Position numbers and translations under genes: made by a program. Shown in pieces: positions 9,313 through 19,058 of a DNA stretch of 64,000 bases. Numbering within the stretch: position 1 is the first letter of the stretch; each line of letters opens with the position of its first letter. The notes below the pieces were generated by a model, which was given only the letters and a program-made list of their open reading frames with translations, was not told where the DNA came from and did no database searches. Source of the DNA: Bacteroidales bacterium (GTDB lineage: Bacteria > Bacteroidota > Bacteroidia > Bacteroidales > P3). The stretch spans positions 41,594 through 105,593 of the forward strand of contig JAFZDP010000001.1 in NCBI GenBank assembly GCA_017561155.1. Reading direction: 5' to 3'.

Positions 9313-10725
9313 TTACTTTATCACCACTACCTTTTTGGCTCTAAAGTTTCCTATCTTTACAAAGTAAGCACCCGATATGGGAACTTCGAATTCCAATCTT
9401 AAATATTCGTCCTTTCGGGTGGCAAGAATACGGCCATTTACATCAAATAGCATTACACTGTTGCCATTGGCACCTTCTACTATTATTTTGTTATCTCTCG
9501 AATATACCAAAGCATCTATTGTTGCGGTAGAGCTGTCTGTTATAAAGATAGTATCGTGGATATATATGGTATCGAATAGCCATAAAGTATCTGTTACAAA
9601 TGTTGTATCGTATATAAAGTTGTTTACAGTATCGTATACCGTATTTATAATGGTATCTATTTGAACCACTATGGTTGTATCGTGTACAGTATTAATAACG
9701 GTATCTATCTGTGTGATATAAGTAGTATCGTGTACCGGAATATATACATTTACATACGAAGTGTCGTGAACTGTATTTATAACGGTATCTATCTGTGTGA
9801 TGTAAGTGGTATCATGTACAGGTACGTAAACATTTACATACGAAGTGTCGTGAACCGTATTTATAACGGTATCTATCTGCGTGATATAAGTAGTATCGTG
9901 AACAGGGATATATACGTTTACATACGAAGTATCGTGAATGGTATTAATAACGGTGTCTATCTGTGTGATATAAGTAGTATCGTGTATGTTATTAATAATA
10001 GTATCTATCTGTGTTACTATGGTTGTGTCGTGTATGGGGACATACGTTGTATCATGTATTGTAATAGTGTCATAGGTAGTTACATAAACTGTATCATTAT
10101 CGGGAGTTGTGTCACTATCGCACATTTCTTCAAAACCTATAAAATATTGATACCAATTGGCTGCTGTAGATGTGTAATAAGATAAACTTCCACAGGGAAC
10201 CTTTGCTATAGCAGGATAATTAGTGATATCGGTTGAAAGTATGGGAGGGAAAATTGCACGAGAAATAACTTCGCGTAAATTGGTACAATTATAAAAAGCA
10301 CGAGCTCCAATATGTGTAACAGAGTTAGGGATTGTTATAGACGTTAAACTTGAACAACTATTAAAGGAATCATATCCAATGGAAGTGACCGAATTTGGAA
10401 TTGTGATAGAGGTTATATTGCGACAGAACTCAAAAGTAGCCCGATAAATCATACCTCTACTTGCATGTCCCAATCCTACTACATTATAAGTGATACCATT
10501 GTGAGTTACTGTGGCTGGAATAACTACATCTCCCGTAATTTCAGGATAATATCCGCTACTTGTTGACGAAGAACATGGGTTTACAACCTCTACATTTGTA
10601 GTTCCGCTAATTATTTTATAGTACAAAGTATGTCCACTTGGGCTTACTGCACTAAAGTCGTATGCCCATACAGTCGATAGCATTGAGCTAACTGCAATAA
10701 TTAAAGATAATAATAATCTCTTCAT
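9313..10725 (-). CDS. BspA-like leucine-rich repeat protein with Thr/Asp repeats and T9SS sorting domain
   Basis: A 470-aa exported protein. It has a signal peptide (MKRLLLSLIIAVSSMLSTVWA), then BspA-type repeats (residues about 85-165) with two copies of TSITIPNSVTxIG. A low-complexity zone (about 210-390) follows, made of HDTTYITQIDTVINT-type repeats. The end (about 400-470), IIVEGANGNSVMLFDVNGR ... GAYFVKIG ... KKVVVIK, matches T9SS type A sorting domains. It is therefore expected to cross the outer membrane by T9SS and be displayed on the cell. BspA repeats often bind host or bacterial surfaces. The repeat zone is encoded by near-identical 84-bp DNA repeats, so copy number may vary. It has its own promoter and terminator. 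Confidence 0.88.
   Translation of the reverse strand: MKRLLLSLIIAVSSMLSTVWAYDFSAVSPSGHTLYYKIISGTTNVEVVNPCSSSTSSGYYPEITGDVVIPATVTHNGITYNVVGLGHASRGMIYRATFEFCRNITSITIPNSVTSIGYDSFNSCSSLTSITIPNSVTHIGARAFYNCTNLREVISRAIFPPILSTDITNYPAIAKVPCGSLSYYTSTAANWYQYFIGFEEMCDSDTTPDNDTVYVTTYDTITIHDTTYVPIHDTTIVTQIDTIINNIHDTTYITQIDTVINTIHDTSYVNVYIPVHDTTYITQIDTVINTVHDTSYVNVYVPVHDTTYITQIDTVINTVHDTSYVNVYIPVHDTTYITQIDTVINTVHDTTIVVQIDTIINTVYDTVNNFIYDTTFVTDTLWLFDTIYIHDTIFITDSSTATIDALVYSRDNKIIVEGANGNSVMLFDVNGRILATRKDEYLRLEFEVPISGAYFVKIGNFRAKKVVVIK
9725..9976 (-). repeat. three 84-bp direct repeats inside the BspA-like gene
   Basis: Copies begin at 9725, 9809 and 9893, with a partial fourth at 9977. Each 84-bp unit encodes 28 residues of the HDTT(Y)ITQIDTVINTVHDTS type. 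The spacing is exact, which keeps the frame after gain or loss of a unit. Confidence 0.9.
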
Positions 10726-10792
10726 AATATGTTCTCTTTTTTTTTGTTTTTAATCTTTATTTCTACATATTTTTATTCATTGTTTCGTGTTG

Positions 10793-10800
10793 CAAAGGTA
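10793..10800 (-). promoter_or_regulatory. -7 box of the BspA-like gene
   Basis: The complement of 10793-10800 reads TACCTTTG, a match to TAnnTTTG, about 70 bases upstream of the ATG. No clear TTTG lies at the -33 position. Confidence 0.55.
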
Positions 10801-10898
10801 CGCATTTATTTTTATATAAAAGCCGTTGTGGGTAAAAAAAGATTTTAATTGTACCTTCTTTAGCTTTTTGGTTTGTACAATATATAAGTGGCTTATAT

Positions 10899-10929
10899 TT
10901 TGCCAAATTAAATAATTTGCGTACTTTTG
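10899..10929 (+). promoter_or_regulatory. promoter of panC-pyrF
   Basis: TTTG at 10899-10902, a 19-base spacer, then TACTTTTG at 10922-10929. This is an exact match to the Bacteroidetes promoter pattern, 100 bases before panC. Confidence 0.75.
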
Positions 10930-11028
10930 CCAACTGATAAGTAGGGCTTGGCGTAATATTTTTATTGTGTGAAGCTTTTTATATTCAGTTATTTAAGTAT
11001 ATAATTAATATTATTGATAAATATTAGT

Positions 11029-11871
11029 ATGGAAGTATTTTCTACAATCGAATCGCTTAAAAAAGCGGTATCTGAGGCCAAAAACGTCGGAAAAACTATT
11101 GGATTTGTTCCTACTATGGGGGCACTTCACGAAGGGCATCTTTCGCTTATACAAACAGCCAAACAACATTGCGATGTAGTGGTTGTTAGTATATTTGTCA
11201 ACCCGATACAATTCAACAATGCCGACGATTTGAAGACTTATCCTCGCACTTTGGAAGCCGATTGTGATAAATTGAAAACAGTAGGTTGCGATATGGTGTT
11301 TGCTCCTTCGGTAGAAGAAATGTATCCTGAACCGGTAACCGAAACTTACAACTTTGGCGAATTGGAAGCCGTAATGGAAGGTCCTCAACGTCCGGGACAT
11401 TTTTCGGGGGTTGCTGTTGTGGTGCGTAGATTGTTCGAGATAGTAGAACCATTAAAAGCATTTTTCGGAGAAAAGGATTTTCAGCAACTTGCTATCATAA
11501 AGCAATTGGTAAAACAATTGAATTTGAACTTGGAAATAGTGCCTTGTCCTATAGTTCGTGCCGACGATGGATTGGCGTTGAGCTCTAGAAATATGAGGCT
11601 GTCGGCCGATGCAAGAGCTATAGCTCCAAAGATATACGAAACATTGTGCGGTGGCAAAAACAAAATGAATGAATGTACTATAGATGAGGTTAAAACCTAT
11701 GTGATAGATACATTGAATAGCTACGAAGTGTTCGAACCCGAATATTTCGAAATAGTAAACGACACTACATTGCAGCCAATATCCGACTGGAATGCTTCGG
11801 AAGGAGTGGTTGGTTGTATAGCAGTATGGCTTGATGGTGTCAGACTTATTGATGTGATAAGATTTAAATAG
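11029..11871 (+). CDS. panC: pantothenate synthetase
   Basis: Joins pantoate and beta-alanine with ATP to make pantothenate, the precursor of coenzyme A. The 280-aa protein shows the nucleotide-binding PTMGALHEGHLSL motif near residue 30, FVNPIQFNNADDL, GEKDFQQLAIIKQL (KDFQQ pantoate region) and LALSSRNMRL (the KMSKS-like loop). The frame is open to a TTG at 11014, but ATG at 11029 gives the normal start of the family and is used. It follows a good promoter and lies 25 bases upstream of pyrF, so the two probably share a transcript. Confidence 0.96.
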   Translation: MEVFSTIESLKKAVSEAKNVGKTIGFVPTMGALHEGHLSLIQTAKQHCDVVVVSIFVNPIQFNNADDLKTYPRTLEADCDKLKTVGCDMVFAPSVEEMYPEPVTETYNFGELEAVMEGPQRPGHFSGVAVVVRRLFEIVEPLKAFFGEKDFQQLAIIKQLVKQLNLNLEIVPCPIVRADDGLALSSRNMRLSADARAIAPKIYETLCGGKNKMNECTIDEVKTYVIDTLNSYEVFEPEYFEIVNDTTLQPISDWNASEGVVGCIAVWLDGVRLIDVIRFK

Positions 11872-11896
11872 AAAACAATAAATACAGATATATATT

Positions 11897-12739
11897 ATGA
11901 CACGTAAAGAACTTATAGACCTTATAAAAGAAAAACGCTCGTTTTTGTGCGTAGGTTTGGATACCGATTTGAAAAAAATACCGGAACATTTATTGTCTGA
12001 ACCCGATCCTGTTTTTGCATTCAACAAAGCGATAATAGATGCTACTATCGACTATGCAGTGGCCTACAAACCAAACTTGGCTTTCTACGAATCGATGGGT
12101 ATAAATGGATTGATGTCGTTGAAGAAAACTATGGAGTATTTGCATCAACATAAATCTAAAGCGTTTACAATAGCCGATGCAAAACGTGGCGATATAGGTA
12201 ATACTTCCCAACAATATGCAAAAGCATTTTTGGACGCAGAAGGCGACTTCAACTTCGACTCGTTGACCATAGCACCATATATGGGCGAAGATTCGGTAGT
12301 GCCATTCACAGCCTACGATGGAAAATGGGTTATACTATTGGCTCTAACATCAAACAAAGGTGCTTTCGATTTCCAATTTATGGAAGACAAAGCCACCGGA
12401 AAAAAACTATTCGAAACAGTATTGGAAACCTCTAAAAAATGGGGTAATGCTGAAAATATGATGTATGTGATAGGAGCAACCAAAGCCGATATGCTTACCG
12501 AAGTAAGAGCTATAGTACCTAATAATTTCTTACTAGTACCCGGAGTAGGTGCACAAGGTGGCAGCCTACAAGAGGTGTGCAAATATGGTATAACATCGGA
12601 ATGTGGTTTACTTGTAAACTCTTCGAGAGGTATTATCTATGCTTCTAAAGAAAAAGATTTTGCCGAATGTGCCAAAGCTGAAGCATTGAAACTTCAAAAA
12701 CAAATGGAAGAAGAGTTGGTTAAAGTAGGAATGATATAA
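11897..12739 (+). CDS. pyrF: orotidine 5'-phosphate decarboxylase (type 2)
   Basis: Last step of UMP synthesis: decarboxylation of OMP. The 280-aa length and the motif [18 protein letters not shown] identify the long subfamily 2 of PyrF; the catalytic Lys/Asp are in [19 protein letters not shown] near the N-terminus binds substrate, and VPGVGAQGG near residue 215 forms the phosphate site. It follows panC by 25 bases, and a membrane protein gene follows 32 bases downstream. Confidence 0.96.
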   Translation: MTRKELIDLIKEKRSFLCVGLDTDLKKIPEHLLSEPDPVFAFNKAIIDATIDYAVAYKPNLAFYESMGINGLMSLKKTMEYLHQHKSKAFTIADAKRGDIGNTSQQYAKAFLDAEGDFNFDSLTIAPYMGEDSVVPFTAYDGKWVILLALTSNKGAFDFQFMEDKATGKKLFETVLETSKKWGNAENMMYVIGATKADMLTEVRAIVPNNFLLVPGVGAQGGSLQEVCKYGITSECGLLVNSSRGIIYASKEKDFAECAKAEALKLQKQMEEELVKVGMI

Positions 12740-12771
12740 GCCGCCAAGTAATTAAAAACTGACTGTAAAAT

Positions 12772-13320
12772 ATGGAAAACGACGAAAACCAATATACCGA
12801 TAATAGTCAAGAAAACGAAATGCTTAAACCCAATGTAGGTGCTTCGGAACCACCCGTAGGCAAACGTTCGCCCGGGCTTACATTTGTGCTTATACTTAGT
12901 ATGATAGGTTCGGGGTGGAGTATGTTGGCAAACCTTATGTTTGGGATATACCATGGTATTCTATCTAATATAATGGAGTCCAACAATATGCAACTGCCCG
13001 AAGAAATGAGCAATATGTATAGCAACCTTATGGGCTTGGAGCCTGCTATAATAAATGATATGTTTCTTTCTCTTTTGGATGTACCACAATATCATTATTT
13101 ATTGGTAGCGCTGTTTAGCTGTTTGTCGCTTGTAGGGATTGTACTTATGTGGAAAATGCGTAAGGTGGGTTTCCATTGCTATACATTGGCACAACTTATT
13201 ATGCTTTTGCTTACAGCGTTGTTAGGCAAAGCCTATATAGGTATGGGTGATGTAATGATGACACTATTGTTTGTAGCATTTTATGCGGTAAATATCTTTA
13301 AACGTCCTACCATAGAATAA
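12772..13320 (+). CDS. small integral membrane protein of unknown function
   Basis: A 182-aa protein with a charged N-terminal tail (about 38 residues, rich in Asn, Asp and Pro) and about four hydrophobic segments: LTFVLILSMIGSGWSMLANL, a segment around residue 105-125 (YHYLLVALFSCLSLVGIVL), one around 135-155 (YTLAQLIMLLLTALLG) and one near 160-175. I do not recognise a named family, and there are no catalytic motifs. Its position after panC-pyrF with short spacing suggests co-transcription, but no functional link is evident. Confidence 0.75.
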   Translation: MENDENQYTDNSQENEMLKPNVGASEPPVGKRSPGLTFVLILSMIGSGWSMLANLMFGIYHGILSNIMESNNMQLPEEMSNMYSNLMGLEPAIINDMFLSLLDVPQYHYLLVALFSCLSLVGIVLMWKMRKVGFHCYTLAQLIMLLLTALLGKAYIGMGDVMMTLLFVAFYAVNIFKRPTIE

Positions 13321-13395
13321 ACCGTGTTGCGGTTATGGGTAGATAAAATTGTGTTTGGAATATTGTCCTAACGTATACAAGATAGATTAAAAATA

Positions 13396-13433
13396 AAAAC
13401 TACCACGCTTGTGATTGCAAGTGTGGTAGTTTT
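13396..13433. terminator. bidirectional terminator between convergent genes
   Basis: AAAACTACCAC (13396-13406) pairs with GTGGTAGTTTT (13423-13433); the inner GCTTG/GCAAG adds further pairs. It separates the 12.8-kb membrane protein gene from the converging M28 peptidase. Confidence 0.85.
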
Positions 13434-13453
13434 ATTTTATAGATTTGTGTAGC

Positions 13454-14884
13454 TTAAAGATTTGTGAATGTAAGATTCTTTTTGCGGTTGGCTAAATCGT
13501 TTATTAGGTCGTCGGCAATGATAAGAATCTTTTGCATATTTTTAAAATCGATCTTTTCAACTTCGTCGGATACTCTATGGTAATCTTTGTGAGTGCCGGT
13601 GTTGAAAAAGAATACCGGTATGTTGCGTTTGTAGAAATTGACGTGGTCCGAACCGGAAAACAATAGGTTTTTACTAGTGCAATCTACTTTTAAATCTGAT
13701 TTTTTTGTAAGCTTTTTAATCAGTTTAACTCCTTCTTTCGAAGAATTTGCTCCAAGTATGCTTAGTTTTAATTTAGGATTGTAGCGTCCTATCATATCCA
13801 AATTTACCATAGCTTTTATTTGTTCCGGATTTATGGCTATACAACTATCGAAAAACTTTTCAGAACCAATAAGTCCCTCTTCTTCTGCATCGAAAGCCAC
13901 AAATATTATGGAACGTTTAGGTCTGTTTGATTGTGAGGATATTTTTTTTGCCAATTCCAAAATACCGACTGTTCCTGAACCGTTGTCGTCGGCTCCATTG
14001 TAGATGTAGGTTCTTAGCTGTCCGGTTTTCTTACTCATCCGTTCTATGGTTCCCTCATGGTCGTAGTGTGCACCTACTACTATATATTCGTCTTTTAGTT
14101 TAGGGTCCGATCCTTCCAAAAGTGCTACTACATTTTTTGCTGTTATTGTCTTTTGTATGAAATTGGTTCTAGCGTAAAATTCGGTGTTTAATGGTAGTAC
14201 AAGATTAGGATTATCTTTAATCATTTTGCTTAATTGGTCGATGTTTAGGTTGTTTTTAGCCAACAATTCATTACCTATTGCCGGAGATATTTGTACTACG
14301 GGACCAAGAGTTGTAACTACCTTGTCTTTTACTCGCATACCATTGTAATATTTATATGTGGGAAAAGTTTCGTTGGTGTCTAATAGTATTACACCACCAA
14401 CGCCTTGTTTTATGGCATATATTGCCATATCTTTATTTTTGCTATAAGAATTTGTGTATATAAGTACCCATTTATTTGTACATAAGCTCCAATCAATATC
14501 TTTACTATTTCCTATGGCTACAACTTGTGCCGATAGGGAAGAGTTTAGGGTGTTGAAATAGTTGAGCGGAGCAAAATCGGTAAGACAGGTCAAGTATTTC
14601 TCATTTAGCGTAGCTGTGTTGCTATCGCCCATTGTCCACCCTTTGAAAAACGAGAAATATTGGTATCCGTTGTCGCATAGCGGAGTCAAATTGGCTGCTT
14701 TGAATTCTTGTAGTATAAATTCGGCTACAATGTTGCTGCCTTCTGTTCCGGGATAACGTCCGCTTTTATCGTCGTGGGCTATAAATGTTAGGCTTTTGTG
14801 CAGTTGTAAAGTGTCGAAATATTGTTGAGAAAATGCTATTTCGAAGCAAAAAACTAAGAATATAAAAATACTATAACGTTTCAT
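13454..14884 (-). CDS. M28 family zinc aminopeptidase with PA domain
   Basis: An exported di-zinc aminopeptidase, 476 aa. The signal peptide is MKRYSIFIFLVFCFEIAFSQ. A protease-associated (PA) insert occupies about residues 105-230. The catalytic M28 domain follows with its ligands in order: GAHYDHEG (about 276), NGADDNGSGT (about 296), FDAEEEGLIGS (about 333, catalytic and ligand Glu), NLDMIGRYN (about 362) and SGSDHVNFY near residue 415. All expected residues are present, so it should be active, probably in the periplasm or at the surface. There is no T9SS domain. It has its own promoter and converges on the panC operon. Confidence 0.93.
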   Translation of the reverse strand: MKRYSIFIFLVFCFEIAFSQQYFDTLQLHKSLTFIAHDDKSGRYPGTEGSNIVAEFILQEFKAANLTPLCDNGYQYFSFFKGWTMGDSNTATLNEKYLTCLTDFAPLNYFNTLNSSLSAQVVAIGNSKDIDWSLCTNKWVLIYTNSYSKNKDMAIYAIKQGVGGVILLDTNETFPTYKYYNGMRVKDKVVTTLGPVVQISPAIGNELLAKNNLNIDQLSKMIKDNPNLVLPLNTEFYARTNFIQKTITAKNVVALLEGSDPKLKDEYIVVGAHYDHEGTIERMSKKTGQLRTYIYNGADDNGSGTVGILELAKKISSQSNRPKRSIIFVAFDAEEEGLIGSEKFFDSCIAINPEQIKAMVNLDMIGRYNPKLKLSILGANSSKEGVKLIKKLTKKSDLKVDCTSKNLLFSGSDHVNFYKRNIPVFFFNTGTHKDYHRVSDEVEKIDFKNMQKILIIADDLINDLANRKKNLTFTNL

Positions 14885-14936
14885 TATTTCTGATTATTAA
14901 TGATTTCTAAAATAGATTAATTTATTTATCTACTTG

Positions 14937-14944
14937 CAAATGTA
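14937..14944 (-). promoter_or_regulatory. -7 box of the M28 peptidase gene
   Basis: The complement of 14937-14944 is TACATTTG, 53 bases before the start. CAAT at 14962-14965 (ATTG on the minus strand) is a partial -33 box at about the right distance. Confidence 0.6.
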
Positions 14945-15112
14945 CGACAAAAATGCGAGAACAATATAATAAATATGTTGTTTTTTCATTTTGAGAAGAA
15001 AAAATATTTTTTATTGTTATAAAATACCAATGTTATAGGAGATTACATTATGTTGTAGGAGCGCTGTTGAAAATAATTTTGTATTTTGCTGCAGTATGTT
15101 GAAAAAATGGTG

Positions 15113-15120
15113 TACTTTTG
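15113..15120 (+). promoter_or_regulatory. -7 box of the radical SAM gene
   Basis: TACTTTTG lies 20 bases before the start codon. The nearest TTTG (15085-15088) is 24 bases upstream, longer than the usual 19-20. Confidence 0.5.
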
Positions 15121-15139
15121 CAAAAAAATAAAATAGATT

Positions 15140-15913
15140 ATGTTGTTTGAAAATACAATAATAGGACCAATTCGTAGTCGTAGATTGGGCAATTCTTTAG
15201 GCATAAATTTGTTGCCATTAAAACGTAAATTTTGTACTTACGACTGTATTTATTGTGAGTGTGGTTGGAACAAAGATACCATAGAAAACAAGGTAGAGTT
15301 GCCAACATACGACGATGTTAAGCAGCAATTGGAAAAACGCATCAATGAATTGAAAGCAGAAGGTGTGGTAGTCGATTCGTTTACTTTTGCAGGCAATGGC
15401 GAGCCAACATTACACCCCGACTTTGTAAGAGTAGTGGATTTGGTGGTAGAAATGCGCGATAAACATTACCCAAATGCAGTGATAACATTGCTGACAAATG
15501 CTACACAATTGTGTAAACCGGAAATATATGATGCATTGCAAAAATTAGATAATCCTGTACTTAAACTAGATGCAGGAATGGAAGTAATGAGAAATAGTAT
15601 AAACAAACCAACATCGGAAAAATATTCTTTCGAGGAATTGGTAGAAAATCTTATACGTTTTGGTAGTAAGGGTATAATTCAAACACTGCTATTGCGTGGT
15701 ACAAATGAAGGAAAAGTTATATCAAATGTAAGCGAAGAAGACTTTACAGAGTACTTGAATTTATTGAAAAAAATACGCCCAAAATACGTAATGTTGTACG
15801 CAATTGATAGGGCAACACCTGAAAAAGACCTTGAAAAATTGACTGTAGATGAATTAGAATTTTATGCAGAAAAGATTAGAAATGAAGGTGTTGATGTAAA
15901 AGTGTATGGATAA
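15140..15913 (+). CDS. radical SAM protein (COG0731-like)
   Basis: A 257-aa radical SAM enzyme. The cluster motif C-x3-C-x2-C is C32, C36 and C39 (FCTYDCIYCEC), with a further Cys41. The N-terminus IIGPIRSRRLGNSLGINLLP and the FTFAGNGEPTLHP segment (SAM-binding GNGEP motif) are characteristic of the COG0731 group related to wybutosine-type and viperin-like Fe-S oxidoreductases. The substrate is unknown for the bacterial members. The gene is divergent from the M28 peptidase and about 70 bases upstream of tRNA-Cys, which has its own promoter. Confidence 0.88.
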   Translation: MLFENTIIGPIRSRRLGNSLGINLLPLKRKFCTYDCIYCECGWNKDTIENKVELPTYDDVKQQLEKRINELKAEGVVVDSFTFAGNGEPTLHPDFVRVVDLVVEMRDKHYPNAVITLLTNATQLCKPEIYDALQKLDNPVLKLDAGMEVMRNSINKPTSEKYSFEELVENLIRFGSKGIIQTLLLRGTNEGKVISNVSEEDFTEYLNLLKKIRPKYVMLYAIDRATPEKDLEKLTVDELEFYAEKIRNEGVDVKVYG

Positions 15914-15925
15914 AGTGAAAAAAAA

Positions 15926-15957
15926 TTTGGTCAATTCGTAAAAATGTTGTAACTTTG
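15926..15957 (+). promoter_or_regulatory. promoter of tRNA-Cys
   Basis: TTTG (15926-15929), 20-base spacer, TAACTTTG (15950-15957), placed 26 bases before the tRNA. Confidence 0.7.
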
Positions 15958-15982
15958 CAAACGCAAACGAACAAGAAAAGAA

Positions 15983-16053
15983 GGTCTCTTGACCGAGTGG
16001 CTAGGTGCCGGTCTGCAAAACCGTTTACTCCAGTTCGAATCTGGAAGAGACCT
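15983..16053 (+). tRNA. tRNA-Cys (GCA)
   Basis: The acceptor stem pairs GGTCTCT (15983-15989) with AGAGACC (16046-16052). The anticodon loop CTGCAAA gives anticodon GCA, and the T arm is CCAG-TTCGAAT-CTGG. Base 73 is T, the discriminator typical of tRNA-Cys. The CCA end is not encoded. Confidence 0.96.
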
Positions 16054-16056
16054 CTG

Positions 16057-16092
16057 AAAAAGCTGAAGGAATTAAGTACTTCGGCTTTTTTT
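16057..16092 (+). terminator. terminator of tRNA-Cys
   Basis: AAAAAGCTGAAG (16057-16068) pairs with CTTCGGCTTTTT (from 16079) with one wobble and runs into seven Ts. Confidence 0.85.
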
Positions 16093-16501
16093 GTATACAT
16101 AGAGTGAAGAAAATTGTATAATACATTATTTCGATATAGGTATTTAAAGATGGTAAATATTAGCTTCAACAGAATGGAGGGTATAGTTGTTTTTTATTCA
16201 GACTGATGGCTAGGGCGTATTTGTAGGATAAATAGAAATCATTGAGAGAAAACGTAAAGTAAACAAAAGTTCTTTTATGCTTAAACTGATATGTTGTCTT
16301 AGTTTGAGTTGTAAATAATTTTGTTGTAGAATAATTTCTAAAAAAAGTATCACGATATATTGTCTTACGCTGTAGTTGAAAGAGGATATAAATGTATGTA
16401 TTGGGATGGTGAAACGTAGTGAAGAATATATTGAATAGTTGTTTTATAATCGACAATCTATAAATTCGAAAATTTATTTATGATAATTCGTAAAATATTT
16501 G
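16093..16501. other. AT-rich gap without supported gene
   Basis: A 96-codon frame on the minus strand (16166-16456) lacks any recognisable motif, has a composition like non-coding AT-rich DNA and is not preceded by a promoter. I see no RNA gene or repeat here. Confidence 0.5.
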
Positions 16502-16509
16502 TAACTTTG
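16502..16509 (+). promoter_or_regulatory. -7 box upstream of rsfS-ftsH
   Basis: TAACTTTG lies 23 bases before rsfS. The preceding bases (ATTCGTAAAA...TGTAACTTTGCAA) closely resemble the tRNA-Cys promoter region at 15934-15960. Confidence 0.6.
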
Positions 16510-16532
16510 CAAGTTAATTATATAGAAAGATA

Positions 16533-16907
16533 ATGAGTGCTAAAAAGAAAAATTTTACTGAAAGCGAAATGCTTACGAAACTTATTGTGCAAGGAATGAG
16601 CGACAAAAAAGCTTCTAATATTGTAGTTCTTGACCTAAGAGCTGTGTATGGAGCTCCTGCGTCGTACTTTGTGTTATGTACCGGTAACTCGCCATTACAC
16701 ACACAGGCTATATCTGATAATATACATGAAGCTGTAAAAAACATAACTAAAGAACATCCATACAAACTAGAAGGTTACACAAATGGCGAATGGGTATTGA
16801 TGGATTACTTTGATGTTGTAGCACATGTTTTTGTAGAAAAAGCTCGTGAATTTTACAAATTAGAACAGTTGTGGGCAGACGGAATTAGACAAGAAATAGA
16901 AGAATAA
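16533..16907 (+). CDS. rsfS: ribosome silencing factor
   Basis: RsfS (Iojap/YbeB family) binds ribosomal protein uL14 on the large subunit and blocks subunit joining when nutrients are short. The 124-aa protein has the family core: VVLDLRAVYGAPASYFVLCTG, then TQAISDNIHEAVK, EGYTNGEWVLMDYFDVVAHVF and FYKLEQLWAD. In Bacteroidales it commonly precedes ftsH, as it does here (36 bases). Confidence 0.95.
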   Translation: MSAKKKNFTESEMLTKLIVQGMSDKKASNIVVLDLRAVYGAPASYFVLCTGNSPLHTQAISDNIHEAVKNITKEHPYKLEGYTNGEWVLMDYFDVVAHVFVEKAREFYKLEQLWADGIRQEIEE

Positions 16908-16943
16908 ATGTGTAAGAAACTAAATAAAACCAAATAAATACAG

Positions 16944-19058
16944 ATGGAAAACAATATGAATAATAAGAATCAGAGAAACATTCAACCACCTAGAAAAGGT
17001 AAGAAACCAAAATCGAGTACTATAATGTATGTTATTTATAGTGCTATAATATTAGCGTTGGGGGCTGTAATGTTTTTGGGCGAAGACAGTGTGCCTTCTC
17101 GTGAAATACGTTGGGGAAAATTGGAAGAAATACTACTTAAACACGATTATAGTAAAATAAAAGTAGTAAATAGAGAATTCGCTGAAATATACATTAAAAA
17201 AGAAGCATTAGAAAATGATACTGCTTACAATAATTTGAAAGCCAAAAATATTTTTGGTAAAGAAGTAGAGGTAAAAGAAGCTTTTTATGTATATAAGTTT
17301 GTGACATTTGAAAGTTTTGAAAAGGATTTGGAAACTATAGAAAACCAAATAATAGTATCAGATACAACAGGAAAAAACTTGACTTTGGCACAAAAACAGC
17401 AAGTAATAAATGAATCAAGGATAGATATCGTTCCTGAAACACGTTCGGATGTATTCGTGGAAGTATTTAGATTTTTATGGCCTATATTGTTCATTGTGGG
17501 AATATTTGTAATAATGAACATGATAACTCGTAAACAAATGGGTGGAGGTGCCGGAGGTGGTGGCATCTTCAATATAGGTAAAAATAAAGCCCAAGTGTAT
17601 GATGCCAAAAAACAAATGAATGTAACGTTTAAAGATGTGGCAGGATTGGCCGAAGCTAAAGTTGAGATAATGGAAATAGTGGATTTTTTGAAGAATCCCA
17701 AACGTTATACTACCCTTGGTGGCAAAATCCCAAAAGGAGCTTTGCTTGTAGGACCTCCGGGTACAGGAAAAACTCTTTTGGCCAAGGCTGTAGCAGGTGA
17801 AGCAAAAGTACCATTCTTTTCAATGTCAGGTTCTGATTTTGTTGAGATGTTTGTGGGTGTTGGTGCATCGCGTGTAAGAGATCTTTTCAAAGATGCTAAG
17901 GAAAAAGCTCCTTGTATTGTATTTATTGATGAGATAGATGCAATAGGTCGTGCTCGTGGAAAAAATACTTTTTCTAATGCTAACGACGAACGTGAAAATA
18001 CCCTTAATCAGTTGCTTACCGAGATGGATGGTTTTGGAACAAATGCCGGTGTAATTATTTTGGCGGCTACCAACCGTGCCGATGTTTTGGATAAAGCATT
18101 ATTGCGTGCCGGACGTTTTGATAGACAAATATATGTAGAATTGCCAGATATAAAAGAGCGAGAAGAAATTTTTACTGTCCATATGAAGAATTTGAAATTG
18201 TCTCAAAATGTGGATAAAGTATTTTTAGCTCGCCAAACCCCGGGTTTTTCGGGTGCTGATATCGCTAATGTGTGCAACGAAGCTGCATTAATAGCAGCCA
18301 GACATAATAAGAAAGAAATAGAAAAACAAGACTTTTTGGATGCTGTAGATCGTATTGTTGGTGGTTTAGAAAAACGTAACAAGGTAATATCTCAGCATGA
18401 AAAACGAGTTATAGCTTATCACGAATCAGGTCATGCTTCGGTAAGTTGGTTGTTGAGGTATGCACACCCATTGGTAAAGGTAACAATTGTACCTCGTGGA
18501 AAATCGTTGGGTGCCGCATGGTATTTACCGGAAGAAAGACAAATAACTACATACGAACAATTGCTTGACGAAATTACATCAACCTTGGCAGGACGTGCTG
18601 CCGAAGAGTTGGTGTTTGGTAAAATCTCAACAGGTGCTTTGAATGATTTGGAACGTGTTACTAAACAAGCATTTGCTATGGTAGCTTACTATGGTTTGAA
18701 TCCTGTTATAGGAAACATAAGTTATTATGATTCCACAGGACAATCTGAAATGGGATTTACCAAACCATTTAGTGAAAAGACAGCTGAAGCTATAGACTTT
18801 GAAGTACACAAAATGGTAGAAGATGCATACGAACGTGCTAAACAGATATTGTCGGAAAATAGAGATAAATTGGATAAATTGGCAAGTTTGTTGATAGAAC
18901 GTGAAGTTATATTTAGAGAAGATTTAGAAGAAATATACGGAAAGAGACCTTTTGAAACTGAAGAAACTAACGATAATGTAGCTGAAAAAGAAATTGTAGA
19001 ACAAGCAGAAGTCGAAACAGAAACTGCTGATAATAACGATGGTAAATCGGTAGAATGA
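16944..19058 (+). CDS. ftsH: ATP-dependent zinc metalloprotease FtsH
   Basis: Membrane-anchored AAA+ protease that degrades misfolded membrane proteins and regulators. The 704-aa protein has an N-terminal membrane segment (about residues 27-47), an extracytoplasmic part, a second one (about 172-193), then a Gly-rich linker. The AAA domain follows with Walker A GPPGTGKT (residues 270-277), Walker [13 protein letters not shown] and the second region of homology around [14 protein letters not shown]. The zinc site is HESGH (493-497). The C-terminal tail (about 665-704) is acidic and rich in Glu/Asn/Asp. The stop codon overlaps the next start (ATGA), so the LUD gene is translationally coupled. 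Confidence 0.98.
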   Translation: MENNMNNKNQRNIQPPRKGKKPKSSTIMYVIYSAIILALGAVMFLGEDSVPSREIRWGKLEEILLKHDYSKIKVVNREFAEIYIKKEALENDTAYNNLKAKNIFGKEVEVKEAFYVYKFVTFESFEKDLETIENQIIVSDTTGKNLTLAQKQQVINESRIDIVPETRSDVFVEVFRFLWPILFIVGIFVIMNMITRKQMGGGAGGGGIFNIGKNKAQVYDAKKQMNVTFKDVAGLAEAKVEIMEIVDFLKNPKRYTTLGGKIPKGALLVGPPGTGKTLLAKAVAGEAKVPFFSMSGSDFVEMFVGVGASRVRDLFKDAKEKAPCIVFIDEIDAIGRARGKNTFSNANDERENTLNQLLTEMDGFGTNAGVIILAATNRADVLDKALLRAGRFDRQIYVELPDIKEREEIFTVHMKNLKLSQNVDKVFLARQTPGFSGADIANVCNEAALIAARHNKKEIEKQDFLDAVDRIVGGLEKRNKVISQHEKRVIAYHESGHASVSWLLRYAHPLVKVTIVPRGKSLGAAWYLPEERQITTYEQLLDEITSTLAGRAAEELVFGKISTGALNDLERVTKQAFAMVAYYGLNPVIGNISYYDSTGQSEMGFTKPFSEKTAEAIDFEVHKMVEDAYERAKQILSENRDKLDKLASLLIEREVIFREDLEEIYGKRPFETEETNDNVAEKEIVEQAEVETETADNNDGKSVE

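Noticed and set aside
16166..16456. 96-codon minus-strand frame
   Set aside because: Low-complexity Phe/Thr/Tyr-rich peptide typical of AT-rich non-coding DNA; no promoter or homologous motif.
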